Positions 31,447-37,762 of a DNA stretch of 41,518 nucleotides are shown here, piece by piece; the stretch's first letter is position 1, and each line of letters starts with the position of its first letter. The translations under genes were made by a program, and so were the position numbers. The stretch is from a virus: positions 1 to 41,518 of the IMG/VR virus record IMGVR_UViG_3300046535_000845; one strand, written 5' to 3'. The notes beneath the pieces were generated by a model. That model saw only the letters and a list, made by a program, of their open reading frames with translations, ran no database searches and had not been told where the DNA came from.

Positions 31447-31655
31447 GTGAACGTCCATCCATGTGGAGCCTCGTCCAACGGGCGAATTTTCTGATCTCCG
31501 CGAAATGCGCCAGTGCCTCCTGCCCGGAAACGAATTTGAAGGGCCGGAAACCCATGATCGAATTGAACGAACGCGGGACGGAAGCGTTTTGTAACAGCTG
31601 CGGCTATTCGTGGGATCCCCATCTGCCGCGCCCGGTCGCGATTCAAGGAGTGTGA
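31443..31655 (+). CDS. Small zinc-ribbon protein
   Basis: A 70-residue protein with ATGA coupling. It has two cysteine groups, AKCASASC and FCNSCGYSWDP, forming a zinc ribbon. Function unknown; it lies between the coiled-coil membrane protein and the GH-like protein. Confidence 0.6.
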   Translation: MSERPSMWSLVQRANFLISAKCASASCPETNLKGRKPMIELNERGTEAFCNSCGYSWDPHLPRPVAIQGV

Positions 31656-31656
31656 G

Positions 31657-32883
31657 ATGGCGTATGTCGTGTGGCATGTACAGGGACCAGATGGGAAACC
31701 CATCGGCGGCGCGGTCGTCAGCGGAAAGTCTGGCGCGATGGGCGACTGGTCATCCGTCACCAATGCGTGCGGAGATTGCAAAACGACGCTGGGACCGGCG
31801 ACGTACGACATGACGTTTCAAGCCTATGGGTTTGAGATTCGCACGTATCCGGCGACGATTGCCGACAGCGGCGAAATCATCACGGGCCTCGAGCGCGGGC
31901 CGGCGACCCTCCCTTTTCCGCCACCGACGCGAGCTGAAGCACTCGCCATTCGCGTCGGCTTCCAGGGCGAGACAGTCATCACGAATGAATTCGGCACCTT
32001 TCCGGCCTTCGGGCCTGAGACGACGTCGCTCTCAGACAACGATTTGCATTCCTACTGTGCGCAACTGGCGGCACGCGGCTGGACGCATGGCGAGATCGCG
32101 ATCAGTTGGGAATACGATGAGCCGAAATTCCTGATGCCCGTGCCCGGACGCGATCTGACGGGCGATCTGCCTGAACTCGCACGGCGCATCGTCATCATGC
32201 TCCAGCACTTCAAAGCCGTCTTGGTGTTTCTCGCGGGCGATGGCATAAGCGCGAAGCCGAATCCGGATGGGAGTTATCCGTATAACGATCCAACAGGACA
32301 CACCTATGGCTATGAGTGGCTGGGACAAGCCTTCCCGCACATCGGCACATATCTCGCTGAGGGAAATCCCTATGGTGACCTCACCAAATACTGCGTCTTT
32401 GTTCCCGGTTACGACGGGGTTTTCTACGGCTGGGGAATCCCTGGAGAAGTGCCAGATCAGCAGCCTGATCGCGTGGTCCATTTCGGCCAACTATTCCGCC
32501 AGGTCTTACCGGACGGGTACCTCGCAATCGAGCATTCAACTGGTCGTATCCCCGTGGGGGAAGGGGGGAGTGACTGGGCACCGAACGGACGGATGATGGT
32601 CTATGACGCCGTGCTGTCGGAATTTGAATGGCCGACGACCGGCGATCAGGTGTGGCAAGTCGTGGGACGTCTCACGTCGCCGTATAATCGCCCGCCCGAT
32701 CAACCCGCAGACGATGATCCGAATCCTCCGTTCTATCTGGGGCACGACAATCCGCGCGGGCCGATTTTCTATTGCGCCTACGAATACGCGACGTATCAAT
32801 GGACGCGCGGACAGGTGACGGCCGAGCAAGTGCAAAACTCCCGTGATTACTTCTCGGTCATGGGCTGTCAACACGTGTGTTAG
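31657..32883 (+). CDS. Glycoside-hydrolase-like TIM-barrel protein
   Basis: A 408-residue protein. Residues 1-80 look like a carboxypeptidase-regulatory-type beta sandwich (PDGKPIGGAVVSGKSGAMG ... YDMTFQAYGFE). The rest has the order of a TIM barrel, including RVGFQGETVITNEFGTFPAF, AIVSW-type strands, PGYDGVFYGW, and two candidate catalytic acid strands, LAIEHSTGRIPVG and DAVLSEFEWP. I recall similar proteins, usually annotated hypothetical, in uncultured phages. Position beside holin-like genes allows an endolysin or depolymerase role, but the substrate is unknown. SD AAGGAG. Confidence 0.6.
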   Translation: MAYVVWHVQGPDGKPIGGAVVSGKSGAMGDWSSVTNACGDCKTTLGPATYDMTFQAYGFEIRTYPATIADSGEIITGLERGPATLPFPPPTRAEALAIRVGFQGETVITNEFGTFPAFGPETTSLSDNDLHSYCAQLAARGWTHGEIAISWEYDEPKFLMPVPGRDLTGDLPELARRIVIMLQHFKAVLVFLAGDGISAKPNPDGSYPYNDPTGHTYGYEWLGQAFPHIGTYLAEGNPYGDLTKYCVFVPGYDGVFYGWGIPGEVPDQQPDRVVHFGQLFRQVLPDGYLAIEHSTGRIPVGEGGSDWAPNGRMMVYDAVLSEFEWPTTGDQVWQVVGRLTSPYNRPPDQPADDDPNPPFYLGHDNPRGPIFYCAYEYATYQWTRGQVTAEQVQNSRDYFSVMGCQHVC

Positions 32884-32891
32884 GAGGCAGC

Positions 32892-33026
32892 ATGGCCAGT
32901 CTGAGTGAAATTCTGCAAATCATTACGCTCGTGCGCGACATCATCGCGGCATTGAGCGCGATGGGCCTCAAGGTCAACGGCGAGGTCCACATTGACCAGA
33001 TTTTGGCGTTGATCCCGAAAGCCTGA
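32892..33026 (+). CDS. Small hydrophobic/amphipathic protein
   Basis: A 44-residue protein (MASLSEILQIITLVRDIIAA...) with strong SD TAGGAGG. A single amphipathic helix and a short tail. It lies between the GH-like and holin-like genes. Too short to classify; the strong SD and tight spacing support it. Confidence 0.6.
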   Translation: MASLSEILQIITLVRDIIAALSAMGLKVNGEVHIDQILALIPKA

Positions 33027-33027
33027 G

Positions 33028-33291
33028 ATGCAAGCCTTTGCGACGTTCATCCGCACGGAACCCGTGCGTGCGATGGCCATCCTGAACGCGATCATCGTGG
33101 TGGCCGTGGCATTCGGCGCCAAGCTGACGCTGCCGCAAATCTCCGCCATTGGCGCCCTCGCAGCAGCGATCTTTGGCGTGGGGAGTCAAATCACCCGGTC
33201 GGCGGTCCAGCCGATTGCGAAGATGGAACCCGCGCAAGCCGTGCAAGTGTTGGAGCAAGCGAAGATCGAGGAGACGAAGCCGCCCGCATGA
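33028..33291 (+). CDS. Holin-like membrane protein
   Basis: An 86-residue protein with two membrane helices (AILNAIIVVAVAFGA and ISAIGALAAAIFGVGSQI) and a charged C-terminal tail ending EETKPPA. This matches small phage holins that form pores for endolysin release. It sits directly after the GH-like gene and 1 base after the stop of the previous gene, and overlaps the next gene by ATGA. Confidence 0.6.
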   Translation: MQAFATFIRTEPVRAMAILNAIIVVAVAFGAKLTLPQISAIGALAAAIFGVGSQITRSAVQPIAKMEPAQAVQVLEQAKIEETKPPA

Positions 33292-33392
33292 CGCGCGACG
33301 AGCATGAGGACCGGTGGATTATCGGCGGCGTGATTGTCGCTACGTTGCTGGGCGCTCTGATCGGCTACATCATTGGGGCCATCCAGTGGTAA
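33288..33392 (+). CDS. Tiny single-pass membrane protein
   Basis: A 34-residue protein: charged head MTRDEHEDRW, then a membrane helix IIGGVIVATLLGALIGYIIG. ATGA-coupled to the holin-like gene, so a lysis-related or holin-modulating role is plausible, as with other two-component holins. Nothing more can be said. Confidence 0.55.
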   Translation: MTRDEHEDRWIIGGVIVATLLGALIGYIIGAIQW

Positions 33393-33398
33393 GAGTTT

Positions 33399-33482
33399 GG
33401 TCCTGCGCCGTCCCGTGCAGGCTGGTGCTGGGAACGAGCGTGCCCCGCGCTCGATGGGCCAGGATGCACACGGCGTAGGACC
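33399..33482 (+). other. 84-nt almost fully base-paired element
   Basis: Lies in the 139-bp gap after the lysis genes. A 13-bp outer stem (33399-33411 with 33470-33482, one G-U pair) encloses GTGCA/TGCAC, CTGG/CCAG and a 6-bp CGAGCG/CGCTCG hairpin. No T-tract follows, so it is not a classical terminator; it may be an RNase III site, an ncRNA or a DNA cruciform. Confidence 0.6.
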
Positions 33483-33495
33483 AATGCGATTTCAC

Positions 33496-33524
33496 TTGAC
33501 TTACCCATACGTATAGGTAATACT
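33496..33524 (+). promoter_or_regulatory. Promoter with a 20-bp palindromic operator
   Basis: -35 TTGACT (33496-33501), -10 AATACT (33519-33524, 17-base spacer). A near-perfect palindrome, TTACCCATACGTATAGGTAA (33501-33520, 18 of 20 positions symmetrical), lies across the spacer, exactly where a repressor would block polymerase. It precedes the 33532 operon. Confidence 0.6.
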
Positions 33525-33531
33525 GCATCAC

Positions 33532-33663
33532 ATGAAACGCATTGTGGTGCAGGAACTGAAGTGCCGCCGTTGTTCGCATCGGTGGACACCCCGCCAGTCG
33601 GTCATCCGGATCTGCCCCAAATGTAAATCTCCTAAATGGCAGGAGCCGAGGGAGGCCGCATGA
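33532..33663 (+). CDS. Small zinc-ribbon protein
   Basis: A 43-residue protein: LKCRRCSHRWTPR...IRICPKCKSPKW, two CxxC pairs with a Trp in the usual place of a nucleic-acid-binding zinc ribbon. First gene after the operator-bearing promoter, ATGA-coupled to the next gene. It may itself be a regulator. Confidence 0.65.
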   Translation: MKRIVVQELKCRRCSHRWTPRQSVIRICPKCKSPKWQEPREAA

Positions 33664-33896
33664 CTGAGTTGCTGTATCACCTAATGTGGATCCCGCTGGT
33701 GACGTTGGTCTTCTGCGGCCTGATCATCTTCTGGGCGTGTCTCGGCGTGGCGTGGGAAACCTTACAGGAAACCCGTCAACGACTGGCCACTCATCGCGAG
33801 GTGGATCGCATTCTGGCCGAGGACGCACAGCACTCGAAAGACGAAGCGCGGCGGCTGCATCTGATCATGGAAGCCAGTTCGCGGAGGGTTCACTAA
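33660..33896 (+). CDS. Single-pass membrane protein with coiled-coil tail
   Basis: A 78-residue protein. The N-terminal helix MTELLYHLMWIPLVTLVFCG...IIFWACLGVAW spans the membrane; the C-terminal half is a charged coiled coil (ETLQETRQRLATHREVDRIL). Start taken at ATG 33660 (ATGA overlap). Function unknown. Confidence 0.6.
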   Translation: MTELLYHLMWIPLVTLVFCGLIIFWACLGVAWETLQETRQRLATHREVDRILAEDAQHSKDEARRLHLIMEASSRRVH

Positions 33897-34198
33897 TGGT
33901 CATGCATTATCTGCCGGTGTTCACCCGGACGGATGGGGTGCGACAAGAAGCGGCCTGCGGGAGCTACATCTTCCCGCTCCAGCACAGTCCGGAGCCGACC
34001 TGTCCACTCTGCCGCAAGTGGCTGGGCGTCGATGAGGAACTGATGGACTCGCCCGTCGTCTCGCCGGCATTTCTGCCGCCTGATTTCTGGGAAGGTGACA
34101 TCGGGCCGTGCGCCACAAAGGGCTGCATCGGACTGGCGCGCAACGAGGAACAATTCTGCCTGAGTTGCCTCTTCAAGAAGGCCCAAGGGTCCGTATGA
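33896..34198 (+). CDS. Small protein with several cysteine pairs
   Basis: A 100-residue protein. ATG 33896 overlaps the previous TAA (TAATG) with GGAGGG upstream. It has CPLCRKW, CATKGC and CLSC, giving three cysteine pairs, so zinc binding is likely. No known family. Confidence 0.55.
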   Translation: MVMHYLPVFTRTDGVRQEAACGSYIFPLQHSPEPTCPLCRKWLGVDEELMDSPVVSPAFLPPDFWEGDIGPCATKGCIGLARNEEQFCLSCLFKKAQGSV

Positions 34199-34500
34199 AA
34201 ACATTTTGGATGTCATTTTGCGATGAAGATAAGCCAGCCGGTGAACAGTTCCTTGGCGTCTGCGTGATCGACGTTACGCAAGAAGAGGCCGATGACCAGT
34301 TCTTAGAGGTCGCGCTTCGCTTTCCACAGCACCTTGACGGAGCGGAATGGGTCGCTGCCGCTGCGCGAAAGGCGTACCGTCTGAATTGCAATCCTGGCGG
34401 TCAGGTGATGAACATCGAAATACCAGAAGACAAGGCGCGTGGTATTCCGAGAAATAAGTTGCTGTCGAAGGACCAGTTGGCTGGCTTGGGATTGATATGA
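34195..34500 (+). CDS. Hypothetical protein of mixed fold
   Basis: A 101-residue protein starting MKTFWMSFCDEDKPAGEQFLG with a VCVIDVTQEEADDQFLEVALR strand-helix unit; the start is fixed by an ATGA overlap. Strand-helix pattern, no cysteine pairs. Slightly less GC-rich than its neighbours. Not recognised. Confidence 0.55.
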   Translation: MKTFWMSFCDEDKPAGEQFLGVCVIDVTQEEADDQFLEVALRFPQHLDGAEWVAAAARKAYRLNCNPGGQVMNIEIPEDKARGIPRNKLLSKDQLAGLGLI

Positions 34501-34730
34501 CGGCCCGCGCGACGATTCGCCGCATCTGGGAACGCCCGAATGGCGAATGGCTCGTGATTGTCGAACCCGTGGGAAAGCTCGATCGGATCGTGCTGCGGAC
34601 ATACGATGCGTGGCTCGCCAGTCTGGCCGAACGGTACATGCAGTACACCGGGCGTCCCGCCGTCACGATCACGTACGACGAGATGACGAAGACGCTGCAC
34701 GCGATTGCGGTTCCGGTCAACGGAGGATAG
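34497..34730 (+). CDS. Hypothetical beta-rich protein
   Basis: A 77-residue protein (MTARATIRRIWERPNGEWLVIVEP) with strands LVIVEPVGKLDRIVLRTY and AVTITYDEMTKTLHAIAV. ATGA-coupled to the gene before and followed by GGAGGA, the SD of the next gene. No family recognised. Confidence 0.55.
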   Translation: MTARATIRRIWERPNGEWLVIVEPVGKLDRIVLRTYDAWLASLAERYMQYTGRPAVTITYDEMTKTLHAIAVPVNGG

Positions 34731-34732
34731 CA

Positions 34733-34891
34733 ATGATGGAACTACTAGGTGCGATCACCCTGCTCGCGCTGGTCGCGTGGATGTGGCATCGACGGCCGTT
34801 CGTGAATGATCTAGGCACACTCTCCCAGGAATGGGTGTATGCCCGGTGGTTGCGGGATCACGGGAATGTCTCGCGGGGATGGTGGAAATGA
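34733..34891 (+). CDS. Small membrane protein
   Basis: A 52-residue protein with an N-terminal hydrophobic helix (ELLGAITLLALVAWMWH) and a basic/aromatic tail (YARWLRDHGNVSRGWWK). SD GGAGGA. Probably anchored in the inner membrane; role unknown. Confidence 0.55.
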   Translation: MMELLGAITLLALVAWMWHRRPFVNDLGTLSQEWVYARWLRDHGNVSRGWWK

Positions 34892-35091
34892 GCGCGACCG
34901 CTGCCACGCTCACTGAACGTCTGATGATGAGAGAACTGCGCGCTGATTTGAATCTTATCAAAGGATTACAAGACACCTTCCTTCTGCCATCTGGGAAGGC
35001 ATGGACGGACATGAATCCGACCGAACTTGATTTCTTTCGCCGTTGCGATCAGCGGGTGGATATTCTTCACGAAATACTGGGTGATTTCTAA
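34888..35091 (+). CDS. Small helical protein
   Basis: A 67-residue acidic, alpha-helical protein (MSATAATLTERLMMRELRAD ... FFRRCDQRVDILHEILGDF). The start uses the ATGA overlap. Not recognised. Confidence 0.55.
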   Translation: MSATAATLTERLMMRELRADLNLIKGLQDTFLLPSGKAWTDMNPTELDFFRRCDQRVDILHEILGDF

Positions 35092-35423
35092 TGCCCGATC
35101 GCGCACTCGCCCAACTCTCGATTCCGTTCGCCGGCCGCACGCCGCGCTCGCGACATGCCAGCTACACAGGCGCGCAATCCGTCGTCCATACGTGGACAGC
35201 CAGGCAATCGGCGTATCTGCAAGTGCTCGAGAACGCGCCTGGCTTGAACGATTACGAAGCGGCGGCGATTCTCCACTTCCCGGTGAGTTCCATCAACAGC
35301 GTACGGAATGCCCTCAACAAGCATGTGCAGCGGATTGTGTCGTGTGGGTTTGATGAGCATCGCTTCGTAGATTCTTCTGGCAAGCCACGGGTGACACGTC
35401 GGACGCGCTGGAGACTCGCATGA
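35091..35423 (+). CDS. Winged-helix DNA-binding protein
   Basis: A 110-residue protein. Residues 45-85 (GLNDYEAAAILHFPVSSINS, then VRNALNKH) match the phage winged-helix pattern in which a GLTDYE-like turn and a recognition helix SSINSVRNAL are followed by a wing; the C-terminal DSSGKPRVTRRTRWRL resembles the basic wing. It probably regulates transcription or replication. TAATG start. Its 3' end is part of a direct repeat. Confidence 0.65.
   Translation: MPDRALAQLSIPFAGRTPRSRHASYTGAQSVVHTWTARQSAYLQVLENAPGLNDYEAAAILHFPVSSINSVRNALNKHVQRIVSCGFDEHRFVDSSGKPRVTRRTRWRLA
35392..35420 (+). repeat. Direct repeat, left copy (29 bp)
   Basis: TGACACGTCGGA...CTCGCA covering the end of the winged-helix gene and the start of the 35420 gene. 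A near-identical copy (one base shorter, about 3 differences) is at 35618-35645. Confidence 0.85.
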
Positions 35424-35620
35424 CAGACCAACCGCATTGGTATGTGGTCAGCATTCGCTACTGGCCCGATGGGGAGATGGAGGGCGAAGGATTCGTGAGA
35501 TTAAAGGAATTGCAAGCATGGTCGGCGGCAGATGCGGTGACACAAGTCCAACTGGAGATTCGCGGGGAGACGGCTGTCGTCATGAACATCGCGCCCATGT
35601 ACGTATACGCGAGCCGATGA
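35420..35620 (+). CDS. Hypothetical protein bracketed by direct repeats
   Basis: A 66-residue protein beginning MTDQPHWYVVSIRYWPDGEM. Mostly beta strands with a central helix (AADAVTQVQLEIRGETA). ATGA-coupled to the winged-helix gene. The left repeat ends at its start codon and the right repeat begins in its stop codon. Family not recognised. Confidence 0.55.
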   Translation: MTDQPHWYVVSIRYWPDGEMEGEGFVRLKELQAWSAADAVTQVQLEIRGETAVVMNIAPMYVYASR

Positions 35621-35645
35621 CACGTCGGAGCGCTGGACGCTCGCA
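35618..35645 (+). repeat. Direct repeat, right copy (28 bp)
   Basis: TGACACGTCGGAGCGCTGGA...CTCGCA; its first three bases are the stop codon of the 35420 gene. It copies the 3' end of the upstream winged-helix gene outside any open frame. Confidence 0.85.
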
Positions 35646-35659
35646 ATAAGGAGTCAGAC

Positions 35660-35857
35660 ATGAGAACGATAATATTGGCGGCGAGTCTCGCGTCGATGCT
35701 GGCCGCAGGGATAGCTGCGATGGGCGGCGCGTTCTGCTTCCACACGGGCGAGAAGGTTGACGGACTGAACAAGATTTGCTTCTACAGTTGCCCGAGTGGT
35801 GAGGCCGCGATCACGATCAAGAGCACGGCGATCTGTCCTGTGAGTATCAATCGGTAG
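35660..35857 (+). CDS. Small secreted protein with conserved cysteines
   Basis: A 65-residue protein with a signal peptide (MRTIILAASLASMLAAGIAA) and a mature part FHTGEKVDGLNKICFYSC...ITIKSTAICPVSI. The pattern FxTGE-xxG-NKxCxY-...CP-xxI is one I recognise from small exported proteins of proteobacteria and their phages; function unknown. SD AAGGAG. Probably acts in the envelope or periplasm. Confidence 0.68.
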   Translation: MRTIILAASLASMLAAGIAAMGGAFCFHTGEKVDGLNKICFYSCPSGEAAITIKSTAICPVSINR

Positions 35858-35870
35858 CAAATGTAGAAAT

Positions 35871-35899
35871 TTGACAAACGAATCTAAGAGGTTTTAAAT
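35871..35899 (+). promoter_or_regulatory. Sigma70-like promoter before the 36-kb interval
   Basis: -35 TTGACA (35871-35876, perfect), 17-base spacer, -10 TTAAAT (35894-35899, 4/6). Start expected near 35906. It would transcribe the structured interval and the 36358 gene cluster. Confidence 0.6.
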
Positions 35900-35906
35900 G
35901 TCTCGT

Positions 35907-36007
35907 GAAAGAAGAAAGGGCCGACCCGGTGAAGGTCAGCCCTTAGTCGCCGAAGCTGTTCCAGGCAGCGTGGGCAACCCGGATCTAATCCGGCCCTCAT
36001 TCTACCA
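35907..36007 (-). ncRNA. Minus-strand structured module 3
   Basis: Minus strand: extended -10 TGGTAGAAT (36007-35999, 5/6 in the hexamer), a perfect CCGGAT/ATCCGG hairpin with a 3-base loop, GGGTTGCCC then GCTGCC, GCTTCGG, and a terminator stem AAGGGC/GCCCTT plus GACC/GGTC followed by TTTCTTCTTTC. The order matches modules 1 and 2; sequence identity is lower. A plus-strand promoter runs through the same DNA, so sense and antisense transcripts may occur. Confidence 0.5.
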
Positions 36008-36039
36008 AACCTTCTCGACTTTTCAATCTCCACCTAACG

Positions 36040-36357
36040 CGCAGCCGTACGCGGATGTCTGTGCTAGCTCAACCCTGGCAGGGGTAACCAGCCGGGGGGT
36101 TGAGGACAAGCCGGCTACTGGGCTCCAAAGCCGGAAACGTGGATGCGCAACGTCTAGAGCGTGGAGAGGGGTTGCAGATACCGCAGCCGATAGTCTGGAC
36201 GAGTCCGCACGGGTAGATCGATGCGGATGCCGAAGTGACGGGGTAGGGCTCAGGGATGAGTTCGCTGTCGTTTCTTCAAGGCGTGGCATGTCTAGGGGAG
36301 TGCTTCGCCTTCGTTTCAGGGGATCGGGTCTAGGGATGGTCTTTCCTGAGCACGACA
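36040..36357 (+). ncRNA. Multi-hairpin structured RNA candidate
   Basis: Main part of the 500-bp stretch 35858-36357, which has no convincing gene. Perfect or near-perfect stems: CTCAACCC/GGGTTGAG (36068-36104), CCGGCT/AGCCGG (36111-36134), CGTCTAGA/TCTGGACG (36151-36201, one G-U) enclosing GGTTGC/GCAGCC (36170-36188), CCGCA/TGCGG (36205-36226) and AAGGCG/CGCCTT (36278-36311). GTCTAGRG recurs at 36152, 36290 and 36328. Not tRNA, tmRNA, RNase P RNA or a group I intron that I can recognise. Confidence 0.5.
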
Positions 36358-36630
36358 ATGCATTACATGCGTGACGGAAAAATCGTGACGTGTTGCCGAT
36401 GTAAACGTCCGGTAGACGAGCCACCGAAGTGGGTCCGGTTCACCAACGGCACGATTCACCTCGCGTTCTGGTGTTGCAAGAAACAGGTCGGAGGACCGAT
36501 TCCTCGACGAGAAGCGAGTCGATTCAAAATTGAGGACTATTGGACCGCACTTAGACGTATCACACTGGAATACGACACGCAATGGCCGCGCTTCAGTTTT
36601 GACGATAACGAGCCCGATAACGTCGCATGA
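36358..36630 (+). CDS. Small zinc-finger protein
   Basis: A 90-residue protein with CCRCKRP and WCCKKQ cysteine groups. ATG 36358 is used; a second in-frame ATG at 36367 is possible. SD is weak, so translation may depend on the upstream RNA. The C-terminal part is acidic. Not recognised. Confidence 0.55.
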   Translation: MHYMRDGKIVTCCRCKRPVDEPPKWVRFTNGTIHLAFWCCKKQVGGPIPRREASRFKIEDYWTALRRITLEYDTQWPRFSFDDNEPDNVA

Positions 36631-36839
36631 AAGACTGTCCGCATCATCCGCACTGCGGATCGCAGTACACCCGGTGGTCCTGTCACCAGCGGACAGAACT
36701 GGAACAAGCCGTGAAAGACGGAGACATCGACCGAGGCGTGGCGACGAGGCTGTTGCAGAAACAGGGACTGCCGATGACCCCTGAGAGCAAGGTGTACAAA
36801 GGTCAGCCTCGGCCGACGTTGTGGAAAGATTTCCTATGA
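36627..36839 (+). CDS. Small Cys/His-rich protein
   Basis: A 70-residue protein starting MKDCPHHPHCGSQYTRWSCHQ, a Cys/His cluster that may bind zinc, followed by a helix (ELEQAVKDGDIDRGVATRLL). ATGA overlaps at both ends. Function unknown. Confidence 0.55.
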   Translation: MKDCPHHPHCGSQYTRWSCHQRTELEQAVKDGDIDRGVATRLLQKQGLPMTPESKVYKGQPRPTLWKDFL

Positions 36840-37114
36840 GGACATGGTTCCAGGCGCCGGTCGTGATGCGCTGCGGACGGTGCGGGAATCTGATCGAGAA
36901 AGGCGTGCCATACGAGGAAATACAGACCGTCAGACCGTTGAAACACCCGAAACGACGCTGTAAAGACTGTGCGGAGACGGATGAGCCTGAGGGGATTTTA
37001 CCAGTCGTCCGTCCGGTCGTTCCGTCTGCACCGCTAGGCTGGAGTCGATTCGGAGACACGAAATTTGATTACAAACTCGCCCAGTGTCGTGACCCAGGGG
37101 AAGACGACGAATGA
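36836..37114 (+). CDS. Small zinc-ribbon protein
   Basis: A 92-residue protein with CGRCGNLIEKGVPYEE...RRCKDCAETDE, a CxxC...CxxC ribbon in the first 50 residues, then a Pro-rich tail. This pattern recalls small phage treble-clef proteins. ATGA-coupled both sides. Confidence 0.6.
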   Translation: MRTWFQAPVVMRCGRCGNLIEKGVPYEEIQTVRPLKHPKRRCKDCAETDEPEGILPVVRPVVPSAPLGWSRFGDTKFDYKLAQCRDPGEDDE

Positions 37115-37215
37115 GACTCGATCGGAGCATTCGGTTTCCGCATCTCTGCCCCGGTCAGTCGAAATGCGCGATTTGTCGGTGGGCCCGGACCGATCCGGAG
37201 AAGAGGATTCGATGA
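37111..37215 (+). CDS. Very small Cys-containing protein
   Basis: A 34-residue basic protein (MRLDRSIRFPHLCPGQSKCAI...) with CPGQSKCAIC. It is held between ATGA overlaps on both sides, which is the main support. It might be only a coupling frame for the HNH gene. Confidence 0.4.
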   Translation: MRLDRSIRFPHLCPGQSKCAICRWARTDPEKRIR

Positions 37216-37586
37216 CGCCGTGTCCGAAGGGGAAGACCCGCAAGCAACTGAAGGCCGCGAAGGATCGTCGGGCCTCGATTGTCCAGAAACTGGTGCGTGC
37301 GGCGTGTTGTGCGAGGGATTTATTCTGCCGTGTCGGAACGGATTCGTTGCTCTACGATCACACGCCGGTGTTCACGGAATGCAGCCCTGTTCAGGAATGG
37401 GCGCATATGCACAGTCACCGACGCTCGCAGACGCGCGGACAAGCCGCTGAAAAGCGCCACACCACAATGGGCTCGCTGATGCTCTGCCGACACCATCACG
37501 CCGAATACGACGCCCATCAGCTGAAGATCACGGCTCTGACGCGAGCCGGGGCGGATGGGCCGCTGAAATTCACGAGGGCGCGATGA
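37212..37586 (+). CDS. HNH-type nuclease
   Basis: A 124-residue protein; ATG 37212 overlaps the preceding TGA. The core EWAHMHSHRRSQTRGQ...RHTTMGSLMLCRHHHAEYD is an HNH variant in which the paired His (HMHSH) and the final HHH lie on the usual finger. Related small proteins accompany phage recombination or replication genes. Likely a nicking or structure-specific nuclease. Confidence 0.7.
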   Translation: MTPCPKGKTRKQLKAAKDRRASIVQKLVRAACCARDLFCRVGTDSLLYDHTPVFTECSPVQEWAHMHSHRRSQTRGQAAEKRHTTMGSLMLCRHHHAEYDAHQLKITALTRAGADGPLKFTRAR

Positions 37587-37762
37587 CCGACGAACCCTGG
37601 CTCCCACCCCGTGCACAAGACGGCCAGTACTGGCTGTGCTTATCAGAGATCGAAGTCTTGAGCCTCGTGGAAGGCATTGTCCTGGCCCGCACGCAGCAAC
37701 AGGCGCGGCACGTCACGATCTACCTGCGGGCTGAGTTGAGCGACGAGAAGGTGAAATCGTGA
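37583..37762 (+). CDS. Small hypothetical protein
   Basis: A 59-residue protein (MTDEPWLPPRAQDGQYWLCL...) with a helical C-terminal half. Coupled by ATGA to the HNH gene and by GTGA to the nuclease-like gene after it. Not recognised. Confidence 0.55.
   Translation: MTDEPWLPPRAQDGQYWLCLSEIEVLSLVEGIVLARTQQQARHVTIYLRAELSDEKVKS

Noticed and set aside
36061-36240. Group I intron or tRNA-like element
   Set aside because: TAGCTCAA and CGATAGTC fragments resemble tRNA D-arm and intron S element, but the required partner helices and T-arm are missing.
35898-36374. 158-residue plus-strand reading frame with an AGAGG SD
   Set aside because: The sequence has no protein-like composition, overlaps a promoter -10 and many strong hairpins, and runs into the real 36358 gene; better explained as non-coding.
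36023-36424. 133-residue minus-strand frame
   Set aside because: Shadow of the structured RNA interval and the 36358 gene; no SD and no recognisable motif.
36316-37059. 247-residue minus-strand frame
   Set aside because: Antisense to three coupled plus-strand genes with clear cysteine motifs.
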